This document shows positions 19,414 to 27,648 of a stretch of DNA of 64,000 bases, piece after piece (the stretch's first letter is position 1; every line of letters starts with the position of its first letter). A program made the position numbers and the translations under genes. Where the stretch lies: contig NZ_WKJN01000030.1 of the NCBI RefSeq assembly GCF_009674495.1, positions 17,474-81,473 on the forward strand. The letters run 5' to 3'. The DNA comes from Duganella alba (GTDB taxonomy: Bacteria > Pseudomonadota > Gammaproteobacteria > Burkholderiales > Burkholderiaceae_D). Under the pieces are notes generated by a model. The model had not been told where the DNA came from. It worked only from the letters and a program-made list of their open reading frames with translations, and did no database searches.

Positions 19414-19541
19414 ACAGCGGTGTTGGCGCGCCAGTGTTCGATAGCGTTCATTTCCGCACACCGCGCCGCCGCGAGCGCATGAATCCATGTGGCACGGAGT
19501 TTGCAATCTGAGCTGGCAAACTCACAACAAACGGGACACAC

Positions 19542-21971
19542 ATGGATTTTCGCATCGGCTGGCGCACACTGATACAGGAACCGGCGTACACGCTGGCGGT
19601 CATGCTCGGACTGAGCGCGGGCCTGGCGGCGTGCCTGCTGCTGCTTGGCTTCGTGCGCTACTCGCTGGAGTACGACGCCTCCGTGCCGGACGTGGACAAT
19701 ATCTACGTCGTCCGCCACCGCTTCAATGTCGATCCCACCGAGCCGCTGTACGACCTGGCGCCGATGTTCCTGCGGAATGCGGCGCTGAAGATGCCCGGCG
19801 TGGTCGATGCCACGACCTACATTCCTGCGCGCGAAGAGGTCATGCCGATCGCGGTCCGTATCGACCGCAAGATGCTGCGCGTGCGCGCGTTGGTCGTGCT
19901 GCCGGGCTTTGAACGGATACTCGGTCTGCGCGCGCTGTACGGCGATCTGCCTGGTGCGCTGGAACGTCCCGACCGCATCGTGCTGACCGAGGCGACGGCG
20001 CTGCGCTACTTCGGCACCGCCGACGTGGTGGGCCGTATCGTCCACATGGAGGGCAAGCCGCAGCAGGTGGGCGCTGTCGTCGCCACGCCGCCGTCGAACA
20101 CCACCATCCCGTTCGAGATGCTGTTCGGCGTGAACTCCACCTTCGCCGAAGAGGTGCGCCACGAGATGATGACCGGCGAACACGGATGGATCGGCAAGAT
20201 ACTGATCCGCGTCCGTCCCGGCACCTCGATCTCCGCGCTGACCGACAGCCTGCAACAGGTGGTGGACCACACGCCCAGCGTGCAAAGCTTTCCCGCCGAG
20301 GTAATGGCGCGCCTGGGCAAGCGCAAGACCATGGACATCTCCCTGTCGCCGCTGCGCGACGCCTACTTCACCCAGAACCTGCGCAGCACCATCGCGCTGG
20401 TGGGCGACCGTGGCGATCCGGTGGTGATCGCCGGACTGGCCGCCATCGCCGTGCTGATACTGGTGCTGGCGGCGATCAACTACGTCAACCTGGCCACGGT
20501 GCGCGTGCTGCGCCGCCAGCGAGAGGTGGCGATGCGCAAGGTGCTGGGCGCCGGCCTGCCGCAATTGGCGTTGCAGTTCATGCTGGAGTCGCTGCTGGTG
20601 TCGATGCTGGCCACGGCGCTGGGATTGCTGCTGGCCTGGCTGGCGTTGCCGATGTTTTCGGAGCTGGTCAACCGCCAGCTGGACGACCTGTTCACGGCGT
20701 CGAATATCGCCGCGTCCTTCGGCATCGGCGCCTTGCTCGGCGTGGTAAGCGCGATCTATCCCGCCGTGATTGCGCTGCGGGTGCATCCAACGCAGGTGCT
20801 TGCCGGCCGTCCCGGCACCGAGTCCGGCGCCAGCATGCGGTTGCGGCGCGTGCTGACAGTGATACAGATCGCGGCGGCCATGGGCCTGGCCGGCGTCAGC
20901 ATCGCCATCGCCTGGCAAACCCATTACGCGCTGACCTCGTCGCCCGGTTTCGATCCGTCGCCGCTGCTGGTGGTCGACATGCCTGAGCGCGTCAAGGACA
21001 GCCCAACGGCGCATGGATTCTATACCGCGCTGTCGGCGCAGACCGGCGTGGACGGCGTGGCGGTGTCGGACGATCCGGTCGGACGTCTGGACTGGAGCTG
21101 GTCGCGCGACCTGCAACGTCCCGGCGGCCAGGCGGCGACCATGGAGATGAAATCGGTCAGCACGAACTTCTTCGAGCAGTTGCGCATCCAGCCGGTGGCA
21201 GGGCGCCTGTTCCAGCGCGGCGTGGATGCCGACGATGACCTTGTGCCGGTGGTGATCAACGCCATCGCCGCGCGCGCGCTTGGCTTCGCGTCGCCGCAGT
21301 CGTCGGTGGGCGAAACGGTATTGTTCACGGGCTTCGACAACAAGACCATCCGCAAGACCATCGTCGGGATCGCTCCCGAATTGCGTTTCCGCTCGCTGCG
21401 CGAAGCGCCGCGCGCCACCGCCTATGAATTGCGTACCGCCGGCGCCTCGCTGACCGTGCGCGTGCACGGGCCGATGGCGGACGTCGAGCGCGCGGTGCGC
21501 GAACTGTGGCCGCGCTACTTCCCCGAATCGCTGCTGCGCATGCACCGCGCCGACGAGGTACTGGCCGTGAACTACGCCGAGGACGCGCGCATGGCCAAAC
21601 TGCTGGCCAGCGCCACCTGCCTGGCGCTGATCATCGCCGGCGTCGGCACCTACGTTTTGTCCGCCAACACCGTGCAGCGCCGCGCCAGGGAAATCGTGTT
21701 GCGCAAGCTGCACGGCGCGCGGCGCGGCGACATCGGCCTGCTGGTGCTGCGCGAGATCGGTACGCTGATACTGATCGCCGCCGCGATCGGTCTGCCGCTG
21801 GCGGCGATCGCCATCCAGCGCTACCTGGCCGGCTATGTCGAACACGCGCCGGTCGGCTACTGGACCTTGCTGTTCGCGCTGGCGCTGACCCTGGTGATCG
21901 CGCTCAGCGCCATCAGCCGCCACGCGTGGCTGGCCATGCGCCTGTCGCCGGTGGAGGCGCTGCGTAGTTGA
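19542..21971 (+). CDS. FtsX/MacB-type ABC transporter permease, solitary
   Basis: This 809-residue membrane protein has the double layout of the family. The first half has a membrane segment near 17-38, a MacB-like periplasmic core (about 45-280) and three membrane helices of an FtsX domain near 290-420 (NYVNLATVRVLRRQREVAMRKVLGA is the conserved coupling region). The second half repeats it (440-809, with NTVQRRAREIVLRKLHGARRGDI). Such permeases work with a separate ATPase in macrolide, lipoprotein or peptide export, or in mechanotransmission. No ATP-binding partner is in the neighbourhood, so the ATPase must be elsewhere or the protein acts unconventionally. The start has only a weak GGGA. 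Confidence 0.88.
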   Translation: MDFRIGWRTLIQEPAYTLAVMLGLSAGLAACLLLLGFVRYSLEYDASVPDVDNIYVVRHRFNVDPTEPLYDLAPMFLRNAALKMPGVVDATTYIPAREEVMPIAVRIDRKMLRVRALVVLPGFERILGLRALYGDLPGALERPDRIVLTEATALRYFGTADVVGRIVHMEGKPQQVGAVVATPPSNTTIPFEMLFGVNSTFAEEVRHEMMTGEHGWIGKILIRVRPGTSISALTDSLQQVVDHTPSVQSFPAEVMARLGKRKTMDISLSPLRDAYFTQNLRSTIALVGDRGDPVVIAGLAAIAVLILVLAAINYVNLATVRVLRRQREVAMRKVLGAGLPQLALQFMLESLLVSMLATALGLLLAWLALPMFSELVNRQLDDLFTASNIAASFGIGALLGVVSAIYPAVIALRVHPTQVLAGRPGTESGASMRLRRVLTVIQIAAAMGLAGVSIAIAWQTHYALTSSPGFDPSPLLVVDMPERVKDSPTAHGFYTALSAQTGVDGVAVSDDPVGRLDWSWSRDLQRPGGQAATMEMKSVSTNFFEQLRIQPVAGRLFQRGVDADDDLVPVVINAIAARALGFASPQSSVGETVLFTGFDNKTIRKTIVGIAPELRFRSLREAPRATAYELRTAGASLTVRVHGPMADVERAVRELWPRYFPESLLRMHRADEVLAVNYAEDARMAKLLASATCLALIIAGVGTYVLSANTVQRRAREIVLRKLHGARRGDIGLLVLREIGTLILIAAAIGLPLAAIAIQRYLAGYVEHAPVGYWTLLFALALTLVIALSAISRHAWLAMRLSPVEALRS

Positions 21972-21998
21972 CCTTTTGGCGATGTCGTACTTTGGAGC

Positions 21999-22009
21999 TG
22001 TCGTACAAT
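21999..22009 (+). promoter_or_regulatory. Predicted promoter and direct repeat before the MFS gene
   Basis: TACAAT (22004-22009) ends 8 bases before the ATG at 22018, and no Shine-Dalgarno sequence exists. TGTCGTAC occurs at 21983-21990 and again at 21999-22006, overlapping this -10, and could bind a repressor. The -35 region is weak. Confidence 0.35.
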
Positions 22010-22017
22010 GTCGCCAA

Positions 22018-23301
22018 ATGATAAATATAACGACAAACGTAAAACCTTCTTCCCACATCCGCCGCCGCCAGACCTTGGCCCTTGTACTGCTGGTGGTCTG
22101 TGGCGTCATCAACTACCTGGATCGCGCCACGCTGGCGGTGGCCAACGAATACATCCGCGCCGATCTGGGCCTGTCGCTGGGCCAAATGGGCTTGCTGCTG
22201 TCGGCCTTCTCCTGGAGCTACGCCTTGTGCCAGCTGCCAGTTGGCGCGCTGGTGGACCGCATAGGGCCGCGCTGGCTGCTCGGCATAGGCCTGGTGGTAT
22301 GGTCGGTGGCGCAGGCGGCCGGCGGATTGGCTTCGACCTTCGGCTGGTTCGTCATCGCACGCATAGCGCTGGGCATCGGCGAGGCGCCGCAGTTTCCGTC
22401 GGCGGCGCGGGTGGTCAGCAACTGGTTTCCGGTCCGCGCGCGCGGCACGCCGACCGGCATCTTCAACTCGGCATCGCCGCTCGGCGTGGCGCTGGCGCCT
22501 CTGTGCCTGCCGCCGCTGATCGCCGCGACCAGCTGGCACTGGGCCTTCTTCGCTACCGGTGCGATGGGACTGGTGGCGGCGGTGGTCTGGCTGGTGCTGT
22601 ACCGCGATCCGGTGCATCAGAAAATGAGCGAGGAGGAACGCGCCTATCTGGAAGTGGAAGCGTCGCGCGACGCTGCGCCGAAAGCCGCATCGACATCGTG
22701 GCTGGCGCTGTTCCGCTATCGCACCACGTGGGGCATGATGCTGGGCTTCTTCGGTTCGGTGTACCTCAACTGGGTTTATCTCACCTGGCTGCCGGGCTAT
22801 TTGCGCACCGAGCGGCACATGGAGTTTGCCCACGTCGGCATCGCCGCCGCCATTCCGTTCATGTGCGGCTTTGCCGGCGCGCTGGTCGCCGGATGGGCTT
22901 CGGACCGTGTGGCGCAAGGCGCGGCGTCGCCCCTGCTCGGCCGCCGCAACGCGGTGGTGGTGTCCACGCTGGGCATGGTGGCGTTCACGATTCCGGCGGC
23001 GCTGGTCGATAGTAATGTGGTGGCGGTGGCCTGTATCTCCATCGTCATCTTCCTGGCCAATGCCTCGTCGGCCTGCGCCTGGTCGCTGGCGACGGTGGCG
23101 GCGCCGCCGAGCCGCATCGCCTCGCTGGGCGCGCTGCAGAATTTCGGCGGCTTCCTTGGAGGCGCGCTGGCGCCGGTGTTGATGGGCTATATCGCGCAGT
23201 CCTGGTCCTTCGTGCCGGCGCTGCTGACCGGCGCCGGTATCGCCTTCCTCGGGGCCATGTCGTACCGCTACCTGGTGGTACGGCCGATTCCCGAACTATA
23301 G
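22018..23301 (+). CDS. Major facilitator superfamily transporter, anion:cation symporter type
   Basis: The 427-residue protein has twelve predicted membrane helices. Family marks are NYLDRATLAVANEYI near residue 32 and the loop DRIGPRWLLGIGLVVWS, typical of the ACS family that brings in hexuronates, galactonate, glucarate or related organic anions. The substrate is not certain. I start at the ATG 22018 because the preceding codons overlap repeats and a likely promoter; an in-frame TTG at 21976 and ATG at 21982 are alternatives. The stop TAG overlaps, in CTATAG, the stop of the convergent regulator gene. Confidence 0.85.
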   Translation: MINITTNVKPSSHIRRRQTLALVLLVVCGVINYLDRATLAVANEYIRADLGLSLGQMGLLLSAFSWSYALCQLPVGALVDRIGPRWLLGIGLVVWSVAQAAGGLASTFGWFVIARIALGIGEAPQFPSAARVVSNWFPVRARGTPTGIFNSASPLGVALAPLCLPPLIAATSWHWAFFATGAMGLVAAVVWLVLYRDPVHQKMSEEERAYLEVEASRDAAPKAASTSWLALFRYRTTWGMMLGFFGSVYLNWVYLTWLPGYLRTERHMEFAHVGIAAAIPFMCGFAGALVAGWASDRVAQGAASPLLGRRNAVVVSTLGMVAFTIPAALVDSNVVAVACISIVIFLANASSACAWSLATVAAPPSRIASLGALQNFGGFLGGALAPVLMGYIAQSWSFVPALLTGAGIAFLGAMSYRYLVVRPIPEL

Positions 23302-23994
23302 GCTGGTCAGCGCCTTGAATTGCGCGGCGCGGCGGCGGGAAACTTCCACCTGCAACTGGTCGCGCAATGTCAGATCCAGGCCGCCGGCATCATTCGGCTC
23401 CACCTGTTCGACGTAATCGAGGTTAATGATGTGACGGCGGTTGGCGCGGAAGAAGTGCTGCGGATCGAGTTTTTCTTCCAACTGGTTCAGTGAGCGCAGC
23501 ATCAGCGGCTGCTGGCGTTCGAAGTACACGCGGGTATAGTTGCCGTCCGATTCAAACAGGCGGATGTCCTGCACCGCCACGAACCAGCATCGCTCGCCGT
23601 CCTTGATGAACAGCTTTTTCGGCGTGGTTGCTGCGGTAGTGCTCTGGCGCCGCACCGCACAGCGCTGCAAGGCCGACGCCATGCGCGCCGCCTGGATCGG
23701 CTTTTGCAGATAGTCCAGCGCATTCACCTCGAACGCCTGCAAGGCGTATTGGTCGAAGGCGGTGGTGAAGATCACCTCCGGCGCTTCCTCCAGCGACGCC
23801 AGCATGTCGAAGCCGGAACCGCCCGGCATCTGCACGTCGAGGAAGATCAGGTCCGGCTTGAGCGCGGCGATCTGCTGCACGCCGTCGGCGGCATTGACTG
23901 CCTCGCCCACAATTTCCACTTCAGGATGCGCCGCCAGCAGGCGACGCAGTTCGGCGCGCGCAAGGCGCTCGTCGTCGATCAGTAATGCCCGCAT
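23296..23994 (-). CDS. LytTR-family response regulator
   Basis: The 232-residue protein has a receiver domain (acidic pair at 7-8, phospho-acceptor Asp53 in FLDVQMPGGSGF, Lys of LQKPI) and a C-terminal LytTR DNA-binding domain (about 125-229, with FRANRRHIINLDYV). It resembles AlgR/LytT proteins that control envelope, polysaccharide or virulence genes. Its ATG overlaps the stop of the kinase gene by one base (TGATG), so the pair is co-translated. Targets cannot be read from the sequence. Confidence 0.93.
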   Translation of the reverse strand: MRALLIDDERLARAELRRLLAAHPEVEIVGEAVNAADGVQQIAALKPDLIFLDVQMPGGSGFDMLASLEEAPEVIFTTAFDQYALQAFEVNALDYLQKPIQAARMASALQRCAVRRQSTTAATTPKKLFIKDGERCWFVAVQDIRLFESDGNYTRVYFERQQPLMLRSLNQLEEKLDPQHFFRANRRHIINLDYVEQVEPNDAGGLDLTLRDQLQVEVSRRRAAQFKALTSL

Positions 23995-25028
23995 CAGGCA
24001 ATCTCCGGTAAGGTCATGGTGGCGCGTACCCAGCCACTGTTTTCAGATAAATCCAGCTGCGCGGTTTCGCCCAGGGCCAGCGCCAGCCGCTTGCGCGTGT
24101 TGATCAGGCCCACCTTGGTGGAATTCGCAAACGGCACAATCGCGCCCAGGTTGGCGATCTCGATATGCACCGCGCCGTTGTCCATGCGCTCCGCTCGGAT
24201 GCGAATGTCGCTGCCGGTGGGACTGGCCTCGACGCCGTACTTGACGGCATTTTCCACCAGCGTCTGCAAGGCCATTGGCGGAATGCGCACCTGCTCCAGG
24301 CCCATGCCGATTTCCACGCTGACGCGCATGCGTTCCTCGAAGCGGATCTTCTCGATCGACAGGTAGGCCTGCACCGCCTCGATCTCTGCCGCCAGCGGTA
24401 CCGTGTCGTGATGGCCTGATTGCAGGGCATAGCGCATCACGCTGGCCAGCTGGTCGATCATCAGCGCCGCCGCATCCGGCTCTTCGTAAATCAGCGCGCG
24501 CACACTGTTCATGCTGTTGAAGAAGAAGTGGGGATTGACCTGCGCCTGCAAGGCGCGCAGCTCGGCGTCCTTGGCGGCGACTTCCAGCCGCAGCGCTTCC
24601 GACTCCGCGCGGTTGGCGCGGCGCAGCGACAGCACCGCCATGTAGAAGATATTCCACACCATGTGCACCGCCCACCATGACAGCAGCGCGCCGGGCAGCC
24701 AGTCTAACCCGCGCGACATGGTCGACGGCATCAGCACGACGTAGCCGAGATACTGCACGGCGGTGTGCAAGGTTCCCAGAGTCAGGATCGCGCACAGCAC
24801 CAGCTTCCATCCGGTGCGCCGGCCGCTGCGGATGCGCCGCTTGAGCGCCCGGTGCCACACATCGGAGATGATGATGCCGCTCACTGCGCCCCAGCAGGTG
24901 ACCCACATCAGGCCTGGCATGCGGGTCGCGCCCATGGCAAAGGAGAACAGCGGCAGGAAGCCCCAGCCAGCCAGCTGGAAGATCCAGTACCAGTTCAGGC
25001 GCGCGATCAGGGGGCGTTTCTCGGTCAT
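23994..25028 (-). CDS. LytS/AlgZ-type sensor histidine kinase
   Basis: The 344-residue kinase has four hydrophobic segments in residues 12-135, a short coiled coil (136-163) and the His_kinase domain with phospho-acceptor His167 in NPHFFFNSMNS. The ATPase has an N-box (LVENAVKYGVEA) and a short G-box region. It phosphorylates the next regulator. The ATG at 25028 lies 14 bases after the hydrolase stop. A TTG at 25046 overlapping that stop is the alternative and would add six residues. Neither has a good ribosome site, so translation probably relies on coupling from the hydrolase gene. There is no extracytoplasmic sensing domain, so the signal is probably felt within the membrane. Confidence 0.92.
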   Translation of the reverse strand: MTEKRPLIARLNWYWIFQLAGWGFLPLFSFAMGATRMPGLMWVTCWGAVSGIIISDVWHRALKRRIRSGRRTGWKLVLCAILTLGTLHTAVQYLGYVVLMPSTMSRGLDWLPGALLSWWAVHMVWNIFYMAVLSLRRANRAESEALRLEVAAKDAELRALQAQVNPHFFFNSMNSVRALIYEEPDAAALMIDQLASVMRYALQSGHHDTVPLAAEIEAVQAYLSIEKIRFEERMRVSVEIGMGLEQVRIPPMALQTLVENAVKYGVEASPTGSDIRIRAERMDNGAVHIEIANLGAIVPFANSTKVGLINTRKRLALALGETAQLDLSENSGWVRATMTLPEIA

Positions 25029-25042
25029 GGCGATCAATTCGA

Positions 25043-25906
25043 TCAATTCAGGAAGTTATCGATGCGATCATACATCCAGGTTGGATCGTCGTACATGATG
25101 AAGTGGCGGGCGTTGTCCGCCATCTCCACGCGCACGCCCTGCAGCTTGGCATACTGCGTGGTGTAGACGGCGGTGATGGCTTCCTTCGGCGCATAATCCT
25201 TGTAGGCGATCCAGGTGCCCATCACCAGCGTCGGCGCCTTGATGCGGCTGACATCATCGCGCAGGTCGGCCGCCATCAGCTCCGCCATGCTGTTGATGAC
25301 GGTGTCGCGGTCCGACGACTTGCCGGTATTGAGCGCGCGGTCGATGTCCTCCTGTTTCGTGATCATGGTGCGCAGCGTGCGTAACTGGCTGGTGCGGAAG
25401 GTTTCGGCGTCCTGCGCCTTCATGCTGGCGGCCATGCCGTCGGCCATCTGCTTGAGCTGTGCGCGGGTGATGTTCGGCGCCTGCGTGGCGCCCAGCGCCG
25501 GCAACGAGTCGACGATCACCAGCTTGCCTACCTGTTCAGGGTGATCCGCCGCCAGCTTCATGCCCAGATAGCCGCCCAGGCTATGGCCGATGACGACGGG
25601 GTGATTGAACTTGTTGTCGGCGATGTAGGCGCTCAGTTGCTGTTCCGCTGCCGGCAGCAGCGCTTCCTTGATGGCGGGCTGGCCTGCGAAACCGGCCAGT
25701 GTCAGCACGTGGCACTGGTATTTGCCGCTGGCGCAGTAGTGCGCCACTGTGCCGTCCCACACGCTGCCGGACGACGCCAGGCCGGGAATCAGGATGATCG
25801 GCGCGCCGGAACCGGTGACATCGACTTTGAAGGCAGGGTGGTCGGCTGCGGCGGCATGACCCAGCATCAATGTGGCGGCGACAGCGGCGATGGTTTTGAT
25901 CAGCAT
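25043..25906 (-). CDS. Exported alpha/beta hydrolase
   Basis: This is a 287-residue protein with a signal peptide (MLIKTIAAVAATLMLGHAAAA) and a full alpha/beta hydrolase fold: oxyanion region IPGLASSGSVWDG, nucleophile elbow GHSLGG with Ser109, and catalytic His268 in NARHFIMYDDP. The substrate is unknown; esters or lactones are usual. GGAGAA precedes the ATG. It is the first gene of an apparent operon with the LytS/LytT-type pair, so the two-component system may respond to, or control, the compound it cleaves. Confidence 0.88.
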   Translation of the reverse strand: MLIKTIAAVAATLMLGHAAAADHPAFKVDVTGSGAPIILIPGLASSGSVWDGTVAHYCASGKYQCHVLTLAGFAGQPAIKEALLPAAEQQLSAYIADNKFNHPVVIGHSLGGYLGMKLAADHPEQVGKLVIVDSLPALGATQAPNITRAQLKQMADGMAASMKAQDAETFRTSQLRTLRTMITKQEDIDRALNTGKSSDRDTVINSMAELMAADLRDDVSRIKAPTLVMGTWIAYKDYAPKEAITAVYTTQYAKLQGVRVEMADNARHFIMYDDPTWMYDRIDNFLN

Positions 25907-25987
25907 GGTGTTCTCCGTTGGTGAGTAAGTGGAGCCATGCTATCGGCGCCGCCGGTATGCGGCGACGCCTTTGGGATGAGCGGTTTT

Positions 25988-26539
25988 TTAGCGGGATGAG
26001 TGGTCGCGCTTCGACCGCAGCGAGATGGCGTCGAACACGCCGTCGCGCAGCAGCAGCGCGTGCCCCAGGCCGGCGACAATGTGGCCGAGGATCAGCAGGA
26101 AGAAGGCCTCGCCCAGCAGCGTGTGCAGCGCACGCAGCGTCACATAATGCGCCAGGTTGGGCGCCACCAGCGGCGGCAGCGGCCAGCCGGCGATGAGCGG
26201 CAGCGGGAATCCGCCGGCCGACAACATCGCCCAGCCGATCAGCGGCATCGCCAGCATGCAGCCGTACAGCAGCCAGTGCGAGGCGTGCGCCGCCAGGCGG
26301 ATGGGCGCCGGCACGCTGGCCGGCAGCGGCGGCGTTTTGCCGGCGAGGCGCAGCAGCAGGCGCAGGACCGCCAGCACCAGCAGCGCCACGCCCAGCGGCT
26401 TGTGCAGGTTGACCAGCGTGACATGCCAGGAAGAGACTGTGGTGACCATGCCGGTGCCGATCAGCAGCATGGCGATCAATAACGGCGCCATGGTCCAGTG
26501 GAGCAGGCGCACGGCCAGGGAGAAGCGTTGGGGTGTCAT
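25988..26539 (-). CDS. Cytochrome b561
   Basis: The 183-residue membrane protein has four helices and the His residues of a di-heme b561: LHWT near residue 13, NLHKPLG near 45, HWLLYG near 88 and ILGHIVAG near 157. It moves electrons between the quinone pool and a periplasmic partner. It starts 9 bases after the stop of the catalase-like gene, with AAGGA overlapping that stop, so the two form an operon. The pair suggests a membrane-fed periplasmic peroxidase. Confidence 0.9.
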   Translation of the reverse strand: MTPQRFSLAVRLLHWTMAPLLIAMLLIGTGMVTTVSSWHVTLVNLHKPLGVALLVLAVLRLLLRLAGKTPPLPASVPAPIRLAAHASHWLLYGCMLAMPLIGWAMLSAGGFPLPLIAGWPLPPLVAPNLAHYVTLRALHTLLGEAFFLLILGHIVAGLGHALLLRDGVFDAISLRSKRDHSSR

Positions 26540-26548
26540 GGCGTGTCC

Positions 26549-27583
26549 TTATTTCGCATGCAGCGCGGCTTGTTCGCGGGCGCGCAGGTTGAACGAACTG
26601 TCGTAGGCGCCGGAGCGCGCGGCCAGCAGCGGATCGTCGGACACCTTGATCCCGCTCGGCAGGATGGTCGGGTCGAAGTTGATGTCGCGGCATGGGCCGT
26701 CGTCCTGGGCGACCGCGCGCTCCAGCGTCAGCACGCCGGCGTCGACCACCGGGCGGTCGGCGGGCCAGGCGACGGTGGCGTCGTTGACCTGATCTCCCGC
26801 CTGCGCCAGTTGCAGTTGCAGATGCCAGCGCGCCGTGCCGTTTTGCAGGCGCGCGATCAGTTCATCCTGCAGGGTGTTCGGTGCGGTGACTCCTGGCGGC
26901 AGCTGGTCATAAGCCGCATCCGGCTTCACCGACCAGCGTGCAAGCTGGATGTGCCCCATGCCGTCCACCAGCCTGAAGGCGTTGATGCTGTAGAACGTGG
27001 AGTTAATGAAGGACGACGATGGCGGATTCGCCTTCAACCATTGGCGGAAGGGTGCGGTTTCCGGATGCGCCTTGAAGAACGCCTGCAGTTTGGCGCCATC
27101 CGGCTTGCCGGTGGCGGGATCGGGACGCGCCGCCTGGAGGCTTTCGTAAAACGCCTGCGGCGTGTTGACGATAAAGATAGGCGTGTTGTTCATCCCCGTG
27201 CGCCATTGCTCGCCGTTGGCGCTGGTGAATTGCAGCGCCAGGCTGCGCACCGGGCTGGAAGTGTCGGCCACCGAGGGATTCCCGCCCGGCACGGCAAAGC
27301 GTCCGACCACCGGCGTGCGCACCTGGCCGAACACGCTGGCGGTGGAGTAGCGGCTGGCCTGCCCATTGCCTTCGAAGTAGCCGACCACGCACACGCCCTT
27401 GGCGTGGTTGCGGCGGAAGCCGGGATGCTCGCCGGCGTTGGCGGTAAAGCTGTTGGTGATACGCCGCGGCGTCAGACGGTCAGGCGAGAACCAGCCGGCC
27501 GCATAGGCGTAGCCGGCAGCCAGCGCGCAGGCGGCGCAGGCGATTGCCGTCAGCGGCAGCACGTATGATTTTGGAGCGGACAT
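26549..27583 (-). CDS. Catalase-family peroxidase, exported (SrpA-like)
   Basis: The 344-residue protein is a short member of the catalase clan. An N-terminal membrane or signal segment (residues 8-30) is followed by the distal His60 (FRRNHAKGV) and FIVNTPQAFYE. The proximal heme-ligand motif R-x3-Y is RSGAY with Tyr327. Full catalases have about 480 residues; this size fits the SrpA/catalase-related peroxidases that use an electron donor to reduce peroxides. The donor is probably the cytochrome b561 encoded next. GGGAG is 8 bases before the ATG. Confidence 0.92.
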   Translation of the reverse strand: MSAPKSYVLPLTAIACAACALAAGYAYAAGWFSPDRLTPRRITNSFTANAGEHPGFRRNHAKGVCVVGYFEGNGQASRYSTASVFGQVRTPVVGRFAVPGGNPSVADTSSPVRSLALQFTSANGEQWRTGMNNTPIFIVNTPQAFYESLQAARPDPATGKPDGAKLQAFFKAHPETAPFRQWLKANPPSSSFINSTFYSINAFRLVDGMGHIQLARWSVKPDAAYDQLPPGVTAPNTLQDELIARLQNGTARWHLQLQLAQAGDQVNDATVAWPADRPVVDAGVLTLERAVAQDDGPCRDINFDPTILPSGIKVSDDPLLAARSGAYDSSFNLRAREQAALHAK

Positions 27584-27648
27584 TGCAAACTCCCTGCATG
27601 AAATGAGTCGCCCATTCTATACAGGGAAGGATGACCTGAGAATGACGC

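Noticed and set aside
14950..19506. A 1518-codon open frame on the minus strand across the receptor and tricorn genes
   Set aside because: It is a mirror of GC-rich codon bias; the translation is low-complexity His/Arg/Gln/Val without domains, and the plus-strand genes have clear motifs.
19293..22112. A 939-codon minus-strand open frame opposite the FtsX-type permease
   Set aside because: There are no recognisable domains, the composition is Gln/His/Arg-rich, and the plus strand encodes a convincing membrane protein.
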